From NCBI GenBank assembly GCA_016874715.1, contig VGTK01000052.1:1-32462 (forward strand): a stretch of DNA of 32,462 bases, given 5' to 3'. Below the pieces are notes generated by a model. The model was not told the DNA's origin, ran no database searches, and saw nothing but the letters and a program-made list of their open reading frames with translations. Position 1 is the stretch's first letter. Each line of letters opens with the position of its first letter. The translations under genes and the position numbers were made by a program. Shown one piece after another: positions 6,819 to 14,073 of this stretch. Source of the DNA: Deltaproteobacteria bacterium. Its GTDB lineage: Bacteria > Desulfobacterota > Binatia > UBA12015.

Positions 6819-7723
6819 ACGAGAACGAACGCGCAATCCTGGCTGCGTCCTACCGGTGCCTCGACGAGGCGAGCGCGCACACCCGGGGCGTAACGCACCA
6901 GCGCGGCCGAGTGGCGCAGCGTCGTCACCAGGAGCTCGCCGTCCTGCACTTCGAGCACGACCTCGCTGCCCGGCGCGACGAAGATCCCGTGCGGGTCGCA
7001 CGCCGCGAGCAGCGAGAACGCCTCGGCGAGGCCCACGATACGCGTCGTCGGCACGTCGAGGTCCGGCACCGACGGCGCGTCGTCGCGCAGGTCGGTCACC
7101 AGCGCTGCGGCACGGATGCCGAGGCCGGCCGCGGTGGTCTTCTTCTCCGCCAGCAGGCTCGCCAGGTCGCGCACGCCGGCTGCGTCGAGCACCGCGAAGT
7201 CGGGCTTGACGCGCTGCCAGAAGTCGAAGGCGGTGTCGCGCGGGCCGGCCGCTGCGATCGGGCCCACCGGCATGTCGAGCGCGCCGAGCGCCTGCGCTGC
7301 ATCGCCGACCACGAGCGAGCCAGGCGTGGCGAGACCGCCGGCGAAGGCGTTGGTCTCGCGGCCGCCGGGCGCGAGACCCGCCGCCGCCAGCGCCATCGCG
7401 CCGACGCGCGCCTCGGCCTCGAGGTCCTCGGTGGTGAACACCAGCATCTCGAGCGCGCTGTCGCGGGCGGGAACGCCCACGCGCACGAACGAGGACGCGG
7501 CCCGCCAGGAGCCGTAGGGAGGACACGCGCGCTCGTCGCCGGCGATATCCGAGATCGTCGTCGGCGCGAGGCCCTCGAGCGACTCGGGCGCCCGCACGTG
7601 ACCAGCGCGACGCCAGCGCTCGCGCCAGAAGCCGTCGCGCGCGTAGAGGTCGGCGAGGCGGCGCGCGACCGTGGCGGCGGTACCTCCGTTCGATGGGTTC
7701 TGGCTCGACGTGCCTAGCGACAT
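6815..7723 (-). CDS. PaaK-like (phenylacetate-CoA ligase family) protein, degenerate and short
   Basis: 302 residues against about 430 for phenylacetate-CoA ligases. The N terminus (LADLYARDGFWRERWRRAG, then APESLEGL) matches the opening of PaaK-type enzymes. The later part RIVGLAEAF, CDPHGIFVAPGSEVVLEV, GELLVTTL and ALVRYAPG lines up with their YGLSE, HGLH, GELVVTTL and LIRYRTGD blocks. The glycine/serine/threonine ATP-phosphate loop (SSGTTG type) is not found where it should be, the YGLSE tyrosine is changed, and the C-terminal lid domain is missing. Adenylation activity is therefore doubtful. It is third in a run with an SDR and a PQQ-type dehydrogenase; the spacing from the dehydrogenase stop is 49 bases. 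Function unknown. Confidence 0.7.
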   Translation of the reverse strand: MSLGTSSQNPSNGGTAATVARRLADLYARDGFWRERWRRAGHVRAPESLEGLAPTTISDIAGDERACPPYGSWRAASSFVRVGVPARDSALEMLVFTTEDLEAEARVGAMALAAAGLAPGGRETNAFAGGLATPGSLVVGDAAQALGALDMPVGPIAAAGPRDTAFDFWQRVKPDFAVLDAAGVRDLASLLAEKKTTAAGLGIRAAALVTDLRDDAPSVPDLDVPTTRIVGLAEAFSLLAACDPHGIFVAPGSEVVLEVQDGELLVTTLRHSAALVRYAPGVRARLVEAPVGRSQDCAFVLV

Positions 7724-7772
7724 GATGCGGCTCCGGCTCCTTCGACGTTCGGCGGGGGCTGAGCCCTCGGCT

Positions 7773-9050
7773 CTATTCCGCCTCGATGCGGAACACCGAG
7801 CCCGCGAGGCTCGTGACGTAGATCTCCCCCGCGGCGTCCTCGCCGAAAGACGAGAGCCCCCGGATCAGCCCGTCCGGGTTGAGATCGGAGGTCAGCTCGA
7901 CCTGCTCGCTCGCCACGCCATCGCGCCAGCGAAACGCGAACACACGGCTCGAGCAGAAGTCTCCGTAGACGTAGCGCCCGACGAGGCCCGGCAGCGCGCC
8001 GCCACGGTAGACGTAGCCGCCGGTCACCGAGCACCCGACCTCGCGGTCGTACTCGACGACCGGCAGCGTGAGGCCCGTCGTGTCGCACGCGTCGAGCGGC
8101 TGGAAGCACTGCGATCCCTCCATCACGCGCCACCCGAAGTTGCGTCCACCCTGCCCGGCCGGCACGACGTCGATCTCCTCGAGGCGGTTCTGGCCGACGT
8201 CGCCGACGTAGAAGTCCCCCGTCGCGCGGTCGAACGAGAAGCGCCACGGGTTGCGCAGGCCCCAGTGCCAGATGTCGGGATCGCCGCCGGCGACGTTGCC
8301 CGACGGCGGCGTCGGGTAGGCGTCGACGTCGATGCGCAGGATCTTGCCGAGCTTGCTGGTGAGGTCCTGGCCGTTGTCCTCGGGGTCGCCGCCCGCGCCA
8401 CCGTCGCCGAGCCCGATGTGCAGGAGGCCGTCCGGGTCGAACGCGAGCATGCCGCCGTTGTGGTTCGCGAACGGCTGCGCGACGGTGAAGAAACGGCGCA
8501 CGATCGTCGGGGACGCGACATCGGCCGATCCGCCGCGGGCGAGCTCGACGATCTCGGTATCGCCGTCGGTGTTGGTGTAGTTGACGAACAAGCGCCCGTT
8601 CTCCGGGTACTCCGGGTGGAAGGCGAGCCCGAGGAGCCCGCGCTCGCCGCAGCACGAGACGCGATCGGACAGGTCGGCAAACGGCGCGTCGAGCAGCACC
8701 CCGTCGCGCACTACGCGGATGCGCCCGGTCTGCTCGACGACGAAGAGGCGGCTCGGGTCACCCGCCACGGCGGTCACGAAGAGCGGCTGATCGAGCCCGG
8801 TCGCGACCAGCGCGAGGCGCAGCGCCGGCGTTGCCACCGTGGCGGTGGGCGCCGGCGACGCGGTCGCGGTCGGCGTCGCGCCCGGCGGTGCGCCGCTCGG
8901 CGTGGGGGACACGGCCGTCGGCGTCGGCACGATCACCGGACCGCCACCCCCACCGCCGCCACCGCACCCTGCGAGCAGCAGCATCGCGGCGGCCGCGAGC
9001 GCCGGCGCGCCGATCCGCATCTCGATCTTCCGCGGGAGAAGCATCGCCAT
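7773..9050 (-). CDS. PQQ-dependent sugar dehydrogenase (glucose/sorbosone dehydrogenase family) lipoprotein
   Basis: 425 residues. A lipoprotein signal ends in LLLAGC (Cys29), followed by polyglycine and a Pro/Thr/Ser-rich linker (PTPTAVSPTPSG) to about residue 75. The rest is a six-bladed propeller of the soluble aldose (glucose/sorbosone) dehydrogenase family: GLDQPLFV, VVEQTGRIRVV, GERGLLGLAFHP, FANHNGGMLAFDPDG, LGDGG, SKLGKILRIDVD and GLRNPWRFSFD. The family uses PQQ and calcium to oxidise sugars in the periplasm, passing electrons to a carrier. The ATG at 9050 starts one base after the TGA of the SDR, which suggests coupled translation; Met11 (9020), with GGAAGA upstream, is another possible start. 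No PQQ synthesis genes are in the window. Confidence 0.9.
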   Translation of the reverse strand: MAMLLPRKIEMRIGAPALAAAAMLLLAGCGGGGGGGGPVIVPTPTAVSPTPSGAPPGATPTATASPAPTATVATPALRLALVATGLDQPLFVTAVAGDPSRLFVVEQTGRIRVVRDGVLLDAPFADLSDRVSCCGERGLLGLAFHPEYPENGRLFVNYTNTDGDTEIVELARGGSADVASPTIVRRFFTVAQPFANHNGGMLAFDPDGLLHIGLGDGGAGGDPEDNGQDLTSKLGKILRIDVDAYPTPPSGNVAGGDPDIWHWGLRNPWRFSFDRATGDFYVGDVGQNRLEEIDVVPAGQGGRNFGWRVMEGSQCFQPLDACDTTGLTLPVVEYDREVGCSVTGGYVYRGGALPGLVGRYVYGDFCSSRVFAFRWRDGVASEQVELTSDLNPDGLIRGLSSFGEDAAGEIYVTSLAGSVFRIEAE

Positions 9051-9051
9051 C

Positions 9052-9993
9052 TCAGGCTCTAGCCATCTCTTTCATGAGGCCTTCCATGGTCTGCTTCGCC
9101 ACCGGGCTCGCGAAGAACTCCTTCTCCATCGCGGCGCCGAGCTCCTCGGGGTCCCACACACCGTGCTGGAAGTCGCCGACCTGGCGCGCGGCCTGCCAGC
9201 CCTGGAACAGATTGACGCGCCCGTTGCCGACGCGGAACACCTCGCCGTGAACGTTGCCCGCCTTCTCGCTCGCGAGCCAGACGACCAGCGGGGCGACGTG
9301 CGCGGGACCGGCCCGGTCGATCATCGCCTGCGGCGTGTCCTCGACGCTGCCGCGGCCCATCGCGTCGACCGTGAGGCGGGTGATGGCACTCGGCGCGATC
9401 GCGTTCGCCGTCACGCCGTAGCGCGACAGCTCCTTGTCGGCGATGATCGTCATCGCGGCGATGCCCGCCTTCGCCGCTCCGTAGTTGCCCTGGCCGACGT
9501 TGCACAGGAGCCCCGAGTCGGACGACGTGTTGATCAACCGGCCGTTGAGGACGTTTCCCTTCTTGTGCTCCTCGCGCCAGTAGGCGGCGGCGTGGCGGCA
9601 GAGGTTGAACGTGCCCTTCAGGTGCACCGCGATGACCGAGTCGAAGTCCTCCTCGCTCATGTTGAAGAGCATCCGGTCGCGCAGGATGCCGGCGTTGTTC
9701 ACGATGACGTGCAGCGCACCCCACCTGTCGATCGCCGCCTGGATCATGCGCTGCGCCGCCTTGTAGTCGGCGACGTTGTCGGCGTTGGCGATGGCATCGC
9801 CGCCGGCGGCCTTGATCGCCGCCACGACCTCCTCGGCCGGGCTCTGGCTCGCGCCGCCGCTGCCGTCGTGGCTGCCGCCGAGGTCGTTTACCACGACCTT
9901 AGCGCCGTGCCTGGCAAGCAGCAGCGCCTCCTCGCGGCCGATGCCGCGGCCCGCGCCGGTGACGATCGCAACCCTTCCCTCGAGCAGAGCCAT
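9052..9993 (-). CDS. SDR family oxidoreductase (3-oxoacyl/hydroxyacyl dehydrogenase-like)
   Basis: 313 residues from the ATG at 9993, chosen over an upstream open stretch because GAGG lies five bases before it and MALLEGRVAIVTGAG is a standard SDR opening. It shows the cofactor motif TGAGRGIG, NNAG, catalytic Ser in NTSSDSG and the YGAAK pair (YxxxK). The insertion after the cofactor loop (NDLGGSHDGSGG) is typical of the longer SDRs related to the dehydrogenase part of peroxisomal multifunctional enzyme 2, which act on hydroxyacyl-CoA or steroid substrates. A C-terminal extension of about 60 residues past the usual SDR core includes EVFRVGNGRVNLFQGW. It is first in a minus-strand operon with the PQQ dehydrogenase. 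Confidence 0.9.
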   Translation of the reverse strand: MALLEGRVAIVTGAGRGIGREEALLLARHGAKVVVNDLGGSHDGSGGASQSPAEEVVAAIKAAGGDAIANADNVADYKAAQRMIQAAIDRWGALHVIVNNAGILRDRMLFNMSEEDFDSVIAVHLKGTFNLCRHAAAYWREEHKKGNVLNGRLINTSSDSGLLCNVGQGNYGAAKAGIAAMTIIADKELSRYGVTANAIAPSAITRLTVDAMGRGSVEDTPQAMIDRAGPAHVAPLVVWLASEKAGNVHGEVFRVGNGRVNLFQGWQAARQVGDFQHGVWDPEELGAAMEKEFFASPVAKQTMEGLMKEMARA

Positions 9994-10109
9994 CCGATCC
10001 TCGTTCTCTCTCTCCGGCGATCGCCGGGCCGATTGACGTCCCACCGGCTTCGCCGGGCACGAAGGATGAACCCGCAGGGCGTTCCATCAGACTGGTGATG
10101 CAGGGTGGG

Positions 10110-10128
10110 GGGGACGGAAGACGTCCCC
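10110..10128. other. Hairpin in the divergent SDR-lemA interval
   Basis: ggggacg (10110-10116) and cgtcccc (10122-10128) form a 7-bp stem with a 5-base loop. The 223-base interval 9994-10216 divides divergent genes and must hold both promoters, but I could not pick convincing -35/-10 pairs. A second small inverted repeat (gccgcc/ggcggc) lies near 10165-10182. Confidence 0.45.
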
Positions 10129-10216
10129 GTCGTGTTAACTGGCAGGCCGCGAGCGACGCAACCGCCGCCACCCAGGCGGCTCGCTTCGCCGCAGGTCGCA
10201 TGCCAAGGAACGCAGT

Positions 10217-10789
10217 ATGACCCTCGTGCTGCTCGGCATCCTGGTGATCGCCGTGGTTTGGGCGATCCGTGCGTACAACGGCCTGGTCGCGCTGAAGAAT
10301 CGCGCCGCGGCCGCCTGGAACCAGATCGACGTGCAGCTCAAGCGGCGCCACGATCTGGTGCCGAACATGGTCGAGACCGTGCGCGGTGCACTCGAGCACG
10401 AGCGCAGCACCCTCGAGGCCGTCGTCGCGGCGCGTCAACGTGCGCTCGATGCGCACGGACCGCAGCAGAGCGCCGCCGCCGAGCAGGCCCTGACGCAGGC
10501 GCTGGGTCGCCTGTTCGCCGTCGTCGAGGGCTACCCCGACCTGAAGGCGAACCGGAACGTCCTGGCGCTCCAGGAGGAGCTGACCAACACCGAAAACCTG
10601 ATCGCGTTCGCGCGCCAGCACTACAACGAGCTCGTGGGTCAGTACGACACGCGCCGGGAGAGCTTCCCGATCAACGTCATGATGAGCCGCGACTTCCCCC
10701 CGCGCGAGTACTTCACCGCACCCGCCGAGGAGCACGCGGCGCCAAAGGTCGACCTCGGCGGCATCGGCGGGGCACGCCCGCAGGCCTGA
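10217..10789 (+). CDS. lemA: LemA family protein
   Basis: 190 residues. A single N-terminal membrane helix (residues 2-17, LVLLGILVIAVVWAI) leads into YNGLVALKNRAAAAWNQIDVQLKRRHDLVPNMVETV, shown here only in part as the LemA hallmark (WNQIDVQLKRRHDLVP). Long helices follow, with YPDLKANRNVLALQEELTNTEN and the closing YNELVGQYDTRRESFP-type block. LemA proteins have a mostly periplasmic or cytosolic helical bundle; their job is unclear, but genes for M48 (HtpX) proteases often lie beside them, as here at 12064-13002. Length is typical. Confidence 0.95.
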   Translation: MTLVLLGILVIAVVWAIRAYNGLVALKNRAAAAWNQIDVQLKRRHDLVPNMVETVRGALEHERSTLEAVVAARQRALDAHGPQQSAAAEQALTQALGRLFAVVEGYPDLKANRNVLALQEELTNTENLIAFARQHYNELVGQYDTRRESFPINVMMSRDFPPREYFTAPAEEHAAPKVDLGGIGGARPQA

Positions 10790-10812
10790 CGGCGCCTGGA
10801 CTTCCGCGGCAG

Positions 10813-10859
10813 CGCATCCGATAGTTCCGGCGGATGCGGCCGTCGCGACGGCGACGGCC
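10813..10859 (+). terminator. Two adjacent hairpins after lemA
   Basis: The first hairpin pairs cgcatccg (10813-10820) with cggatgcg (10831-10838). The second pairs ggccgtcgc (10838-10846) with gcgacggcc (10851-10859) around gacg. They lie between the lemA stop (10789) and the small secreted protein start (10895). No T-run follows, so they could equally be mRNA processing or leader structures. Confidence 0.55.
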
Positions 10860-10894
10860 GACGAAGGCAACGGGCGACGAAGAAGAGGATCCGC

Positions 10895-11272
10895 ATGAGA
10901 ACGCTCCCCCTCCTGATGGCCGGTGCCTGCGCTCTCGCCGTGACCGCGGGCCAGCCGAACCGCGAGGTGACGACGCCCGCGCCGCTCCAGGTGGCCGACA
11001 TGGACATGGGGCCGAACGGACCCGAGCTCGGCGGCTCGTCGGACGACATGGTCCTGACGAACCCCGGCTACGAGCCGGCCCCGGCGAGCGACATGAACGT
11101 CGTCGACCCGGGGCACGTGCCGTCGCAGCCGAACATGGTCACCGACGATCCGGGCACGCTGCCCGCCGCACCGAACATGATCACCAGCGACCCCGGCTTC
11201 GTACCCGCGCCGGCGCAGATGGACGTCGGGACGCCGGCGGACGACGACACGCAGGACGACATCATCCCGTGA
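10895..11272 (+). CDS. Small exported protein with 14-residue Met-DPG-Pro repeats
   Basis: 125 residues, preceded by a GAAGAGGA ribosome site. An N-terminal signal (TLPLLMAGACALAVTAG) points to export. The mature part is acidic, has no Lys and almost no Arg, and repeats a unit of the form (D/N/Q)M-V/I-x-x-DPG-x-x-P-x-x-P: Met at residues 52, 67, 81, 95 and 109 (steps of 15, 14, 14, 14) and NPG/DPG at 56, 71, 85 and 99. An earlier DMDM lies at 35-38. I do not recognise the family. The even spacing of Met and Asp could suggest a metal-binding or extended structural strand, but that is a guess. It is followed after 10 bases by the TauE-like transporter. Confidence 0.75.
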   Translation: MRTLPLLMAGACALAVTAGQPNREVTTPAPLQVADMDMGPNGPELGGSSDDMVLTNPGYEPAPASDMNVVDPGHVPSQPNMVTDDPGTLPAAPNMITSDPGFVPAPAQMDVGTPADDDTQDDIIP

Positions 11273-11282
11273 CCGGGCGCGG

Positions 11283-12038
11283 ATGCGTCGCGTGCCCGCG
11301 ACGCTGACCCTCTGGACGGCTGCCGGAGCGTTTGCGACCGCAGCCTTCGCCGGCGTTCTGCGCGGCTTCACCGGCTTCGGATTCGCTCTCGCCGCAGTGC
11401 CGGCCTTGACGCTGGTGGCCACACCGGTCGAGGTGGTGCCGTGCGTCATGGTGCTGCAGATGGCGGCGGGCGTGCATCTGCGCGGACGGACCTGGCGGCA
11501 GGTCGACTGGTGTTCGGTTCGTCCGCTGCTCGTCGCGGCGCTGGTGGCAACACCGCTCGGGACGGCCGCGCTCGACGGGATCCCTGCGGACCCGATGCGC
11601 GCGGTGATCGGCGTGATCGTGCTGGGCGCCGTCGCGGTGCTCGGAACGGGCGTGCGGCTGAACCGCGAGCCGGCGCTCGCGACGCGTGTCGGCATCGGCG
11701 TGCTCTCGGGCCTGCTGAACGGCAGCACCGCGATGGCCGGCCCGCCGGTGATCCTCTACTTCCTCGCCACGCAGCACAGCCCCGCGTCGAGCCGCGCGTC
11801 GCTGCTGACGTACTTCTTCGTTCTGTCGCTCGCGGGCACGGTGTCGGTCGCGGCGGCGGGGCTGGTCACCTGGCGGACGCTCGCGCTCGCGGCGCTCATG
11901 TTCCCGGCACTCGTCATCGGCAACACGCTCGGCGACCGGCTGTTCGCCCGCGCGCCGGACACGACCTACCGCCGCGTCGCGATCGCGGCGCTCCTCGTCC
12001 TCGCACTGGTGTCGATCGTGCGCGCGTTCGTCGCGTGA
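11283..12038 (+). CDS. TauE/SafE family permease
   Basis: 251 residues with about eight hydrophobic helices in two halves. The family signature is in the first helix hairpin (GVLRGFTGFGFALAAVPAL) and is echoed in the second half by GVLSGLLNGSTAMAGPPVILYFL. Members export small oxidised or sulfonated anions such as sulfite or sulfoacetate, but individual substrates are rarely known. Start ATG 11283, ten bases after the previous stop, suggests cotranscription with the DPG-repeat protein and with the HtpX-like gene downstream. Confidence 0.88.
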   Translation: MRRVPATLTLWTAAGAFATAAFAGVLRGFTGFGFALAAVPALTLVATPVEVVPCVMVLQMAAGVHLRGRTWRQVDWCSVRPLLVAALVATPLGTAALDGIPADPMRAVIGVIVLGAVAVLGTGVRLNREPALATRVGIGVLSGLLNGSTAMAGPPVILYFLATQHSPASSRASLLTYFFVLSLAGTVSVAAAGLVTWRTLALAALMFPALVIGNTLGDRLFARAPDTTYRRVAIAALLVLALVSIVRAFVA

Positions 12039-12063
12039 GCCACGGCGTGCCGGCGGACGTCGC

Positions 12064-13002
12064 GTGATCGACTTCCACAGCGCCGCGGAGGCGAACCGGC
12101 GTCGCTCGCAGCTGCTCGTCGGCGTGATCGCGCTGCTGGTGCTCGCCGTCGGCCTGACCCTCGACGGGTTGCTGCGCACGTACCTGGCCGGGTGGGTTCC
12201 CGTCGTCACCCTGCTCACGCTGGCCGGGATCGCGATCGCGCTCCGGCTCGCGCACGCCTTCGGCGACCGCATCGTCCTCGCCTCGCTCGGCGCGACCGCA
12301 CCGGATCCGTCGCTGCACGAGCACCAGCAGCTGCTGAACGTGGTGCGCGAGATGGCGGTCGCGAGCGGGCTGCCCGTGCCACGCGTGCTGGTGATCCCGG
12401 ACCCTGCGCCGAACGCGCTCGCGACCGGCATCGATCCGGCGCACGCAACGGTCGCGGTCACGACCGGGCTCCTCGAGAAGCTCGACCGCGCGCAGACGCA
12501 GGGCGTGGTCGCGCACGAGATGGCGCACATCGGCAACCGCGACACGGCGCTCGGCGTGACGATCGCGATCGTCGTCGGCGCGGTCGCTCTGCTGGCGGAC
12601 GCCGCGTGGCGCGTCCGCCGCGCGCCGGCCTCGTACCGCGCGGGCGGCGTCGAGGCGCGAACGGAGGCCATCCCGGCGCTGCTGCCGCTGCTCGTCATCG
12701 CGGCCGCGCTCGCGCCGCTCGCCTCGCGCCTGGTCGCGTTCGCGATCTCGCGGCAGCGCGAGTACCTGGCCGATGCGACCGCGGTCTCCCTCACGCGCAA
12801 TCCCGAGGCCCTCGCCGGCGCGCTCGAGACGATCGCGACCGACCGGCGCCCTACGGTGCGCGGCACGCAGGGCACCGCGCACCTGTTCTTCGCTCGGCCG
12901 GCGGCGAGCGCCGCCGAGGATCGCGAGGGCTTCCTCGCCGACCTGTTCGCGACCCATCCGCCGATCGCCGCGCGCATCGCACGACTCCGCGGGATGAAGT
13001 AG
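12064..13002 (+). CDS. htpX: HtpX-like M48 family membrane metalloprotease
   Basis: 312 residues from a GTG. Two N-terminal membrane helices (about residues 18-60) are followed by PRVLVIPDPAPNALATG and VAVTTGLLEKL. The zinc site VVAHEMAHIGNRD has His151, Glu152 and His155, and the third ligand is in REYLAD (Glu232). Two more hydrophobic segments flank this region. The C terminus has LFATHPPIAARIARL, the usual HtpX end. These proteases cut misfolded inner-membrane proteins. All catalytic residues are present. LemA lies 1.3 kb upstream, matching the common LemA-M48 partnership but with two genes inserted between them. Confidence 0.92.
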   Translation: MIDFHSAAEANRRRSQLLVGVIALLVLAVGLTLDGLLRTYLAGWVPVVTLLTLAGIAIALRLAHAFGDRIVLASLGATAPDPSLHEHQQLLNVVREMAVASGLPVPRVLVIPDPAPNALATGIDPAHATVAVTTGLLEKLDRAQTQGVVAHEMAHIGNRDTALGVTIAIVVGAVALLADAAWRVRRAPASYRAGGVEARTEAIPALLPLLVIAAALAPLASRLVAFAISRQREYLADATAVSLTRNPEALAGALETIATDRRPTVRGTQGTAHLFFARPAASAAEDREGFLADLFATHPPIAARIARLRGMK

Positions 13003-13012
13003 ACGGCTCGGC

Positions 13013-13912
13013 ATGCATCGCTACGCGCTCGAGCACCGCGTCTCGCACGCCGACGTCGATCTCCTGGGCGAGGTGAAGGTCGCAGCCCTGCTCGGGCTCC
13101 TCGAGCAGGCCGCGGTCGAGGCGTCGTGGGAGTGCGGCTTCGACCCCGGCTGGTACACGGCGCAGCAGCGCGTCTGGATCATCCGCCGCACGCGCTTCGA
13201 GCGGTCGCTGCCGCTCGGCGGCGGCGACCGCGTGCGCGTCGCGACGCACGTGCTGGACTGGCGCCGCGCGCGCTCGCTGCGCGCGTACACGGTCGAGCGT
13301 ATCGGCGCCGACGGCGCGCCCATGCCGGCGGCACGTGCGACCACCGACTGGGTGTACTGCGACCTGGCGAGCGGGCGTCCGGTGAGCATTCCGGCGGAGA
13401 TGCGGCGTGCGTTCTCCGGCACGGAGGAGGTCACCCTGACGCGCGCCCCGGCGATCGCGGAGGCGGGTGCGGGCGAGCCGGTCGAGCTGCCGCTGGTCGT
13501 GCGGCCGTCGCTGCTCGACCACGTGACGCACGTGAACAACGCGGCCTACGCGGCGATGCTCGAGGACGGCGCGTTCGAGCTCTTCGCCGCCGCGGGCTGG
13601 CCGGTCGCCCGGATGCTGGAGGAGGGCGGCGCGTTGCGCGTGACGCGCATCGACCTCGAGTACCTCGACGACGCGGTCACGGGGGACGCGCTGCTGGTGC
13701 GCAGCTGGATCGTTCCGGCCAGCGGCGCGACCGCGGAAGGCCCCGTGCCGGGTGCCGCCCCCGCGCTCGCCTGCCGTGCCGCGGGCACGCCGCGCGACGT
13801 GCGGCTCCTGCAGACGATCGCGCGCGCGGACGGCAGCCGCATCCTGCGCTCGGTGAGCGACTGGACGTGGCGCCACCGTCCCGCCGTGCTGGGCGGTGTT
13901 CCGGAGGCGTGA
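13013..13912 (+). CDS. Acyl-ACP thioesterase-like double-hotdog protein
   Basis: 299 residues, made of two hotdog domains. The first (about 1-130) opens with the DVDLLGEVKVAALLGLLEQAAV helix-type segment and WIIRRTRFE. The second (about 155-285) carries DHVTHVNNAAYAAMLED, which matches the Asp/Asn/His-containing block of plant-type FatA/FatB and bacterial acyl-ACP thioesterases. Such enzymes release fatty acids from acyl carrier protein or CoA in the cytosol. The start lies 10 bases after the HtpX stop, so the two are probably cotranscribed. Release of fatty acids next to a membrane-quality-control gene group is suggestive but not proof of shared function. Confidence 0.85.
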   Translation: MHRYALEHRVSHADVDLLGEVKVAALLGLLEQAAVEASWECGFDPGWYTAQQRVWIIRRTRFERSLPLGGGDRVRVATHVLDWRRARSLRAYTVERIGADGAPMPAARATTDWVYCDLASGRPVSIPAEMRRAFSGTEEVTLTRAPAIAEAGAGEPVELPLVVRPSLLDHVTHVNNAAYAAMLEDGAFELFAAAGWPVARMLEEGGALRVTRIDLEYLDDAVTGDALLVRSWIVPASGATAEGPVPGAAPALACRAAGTPRDVRLLQTIARADGSRILRSVSDWTWRHRPAVLGGVPEA

Positions 13913-14073
13913 GCGCGGCAGTGGATCGCCTTTCGCGGCGTCCGGCCGTCGCGTAGAGTCGCGCGCGTGCTGCGGTCGGTCATGCCGTTCGCCACCGTTC
14001 TCGCGGCCGGCGTGGTCGCGCTCCCGGCGCGGTGGTGCGGTGCGGGAGTCGAGTCGATGGATCCGCCGCCGCG

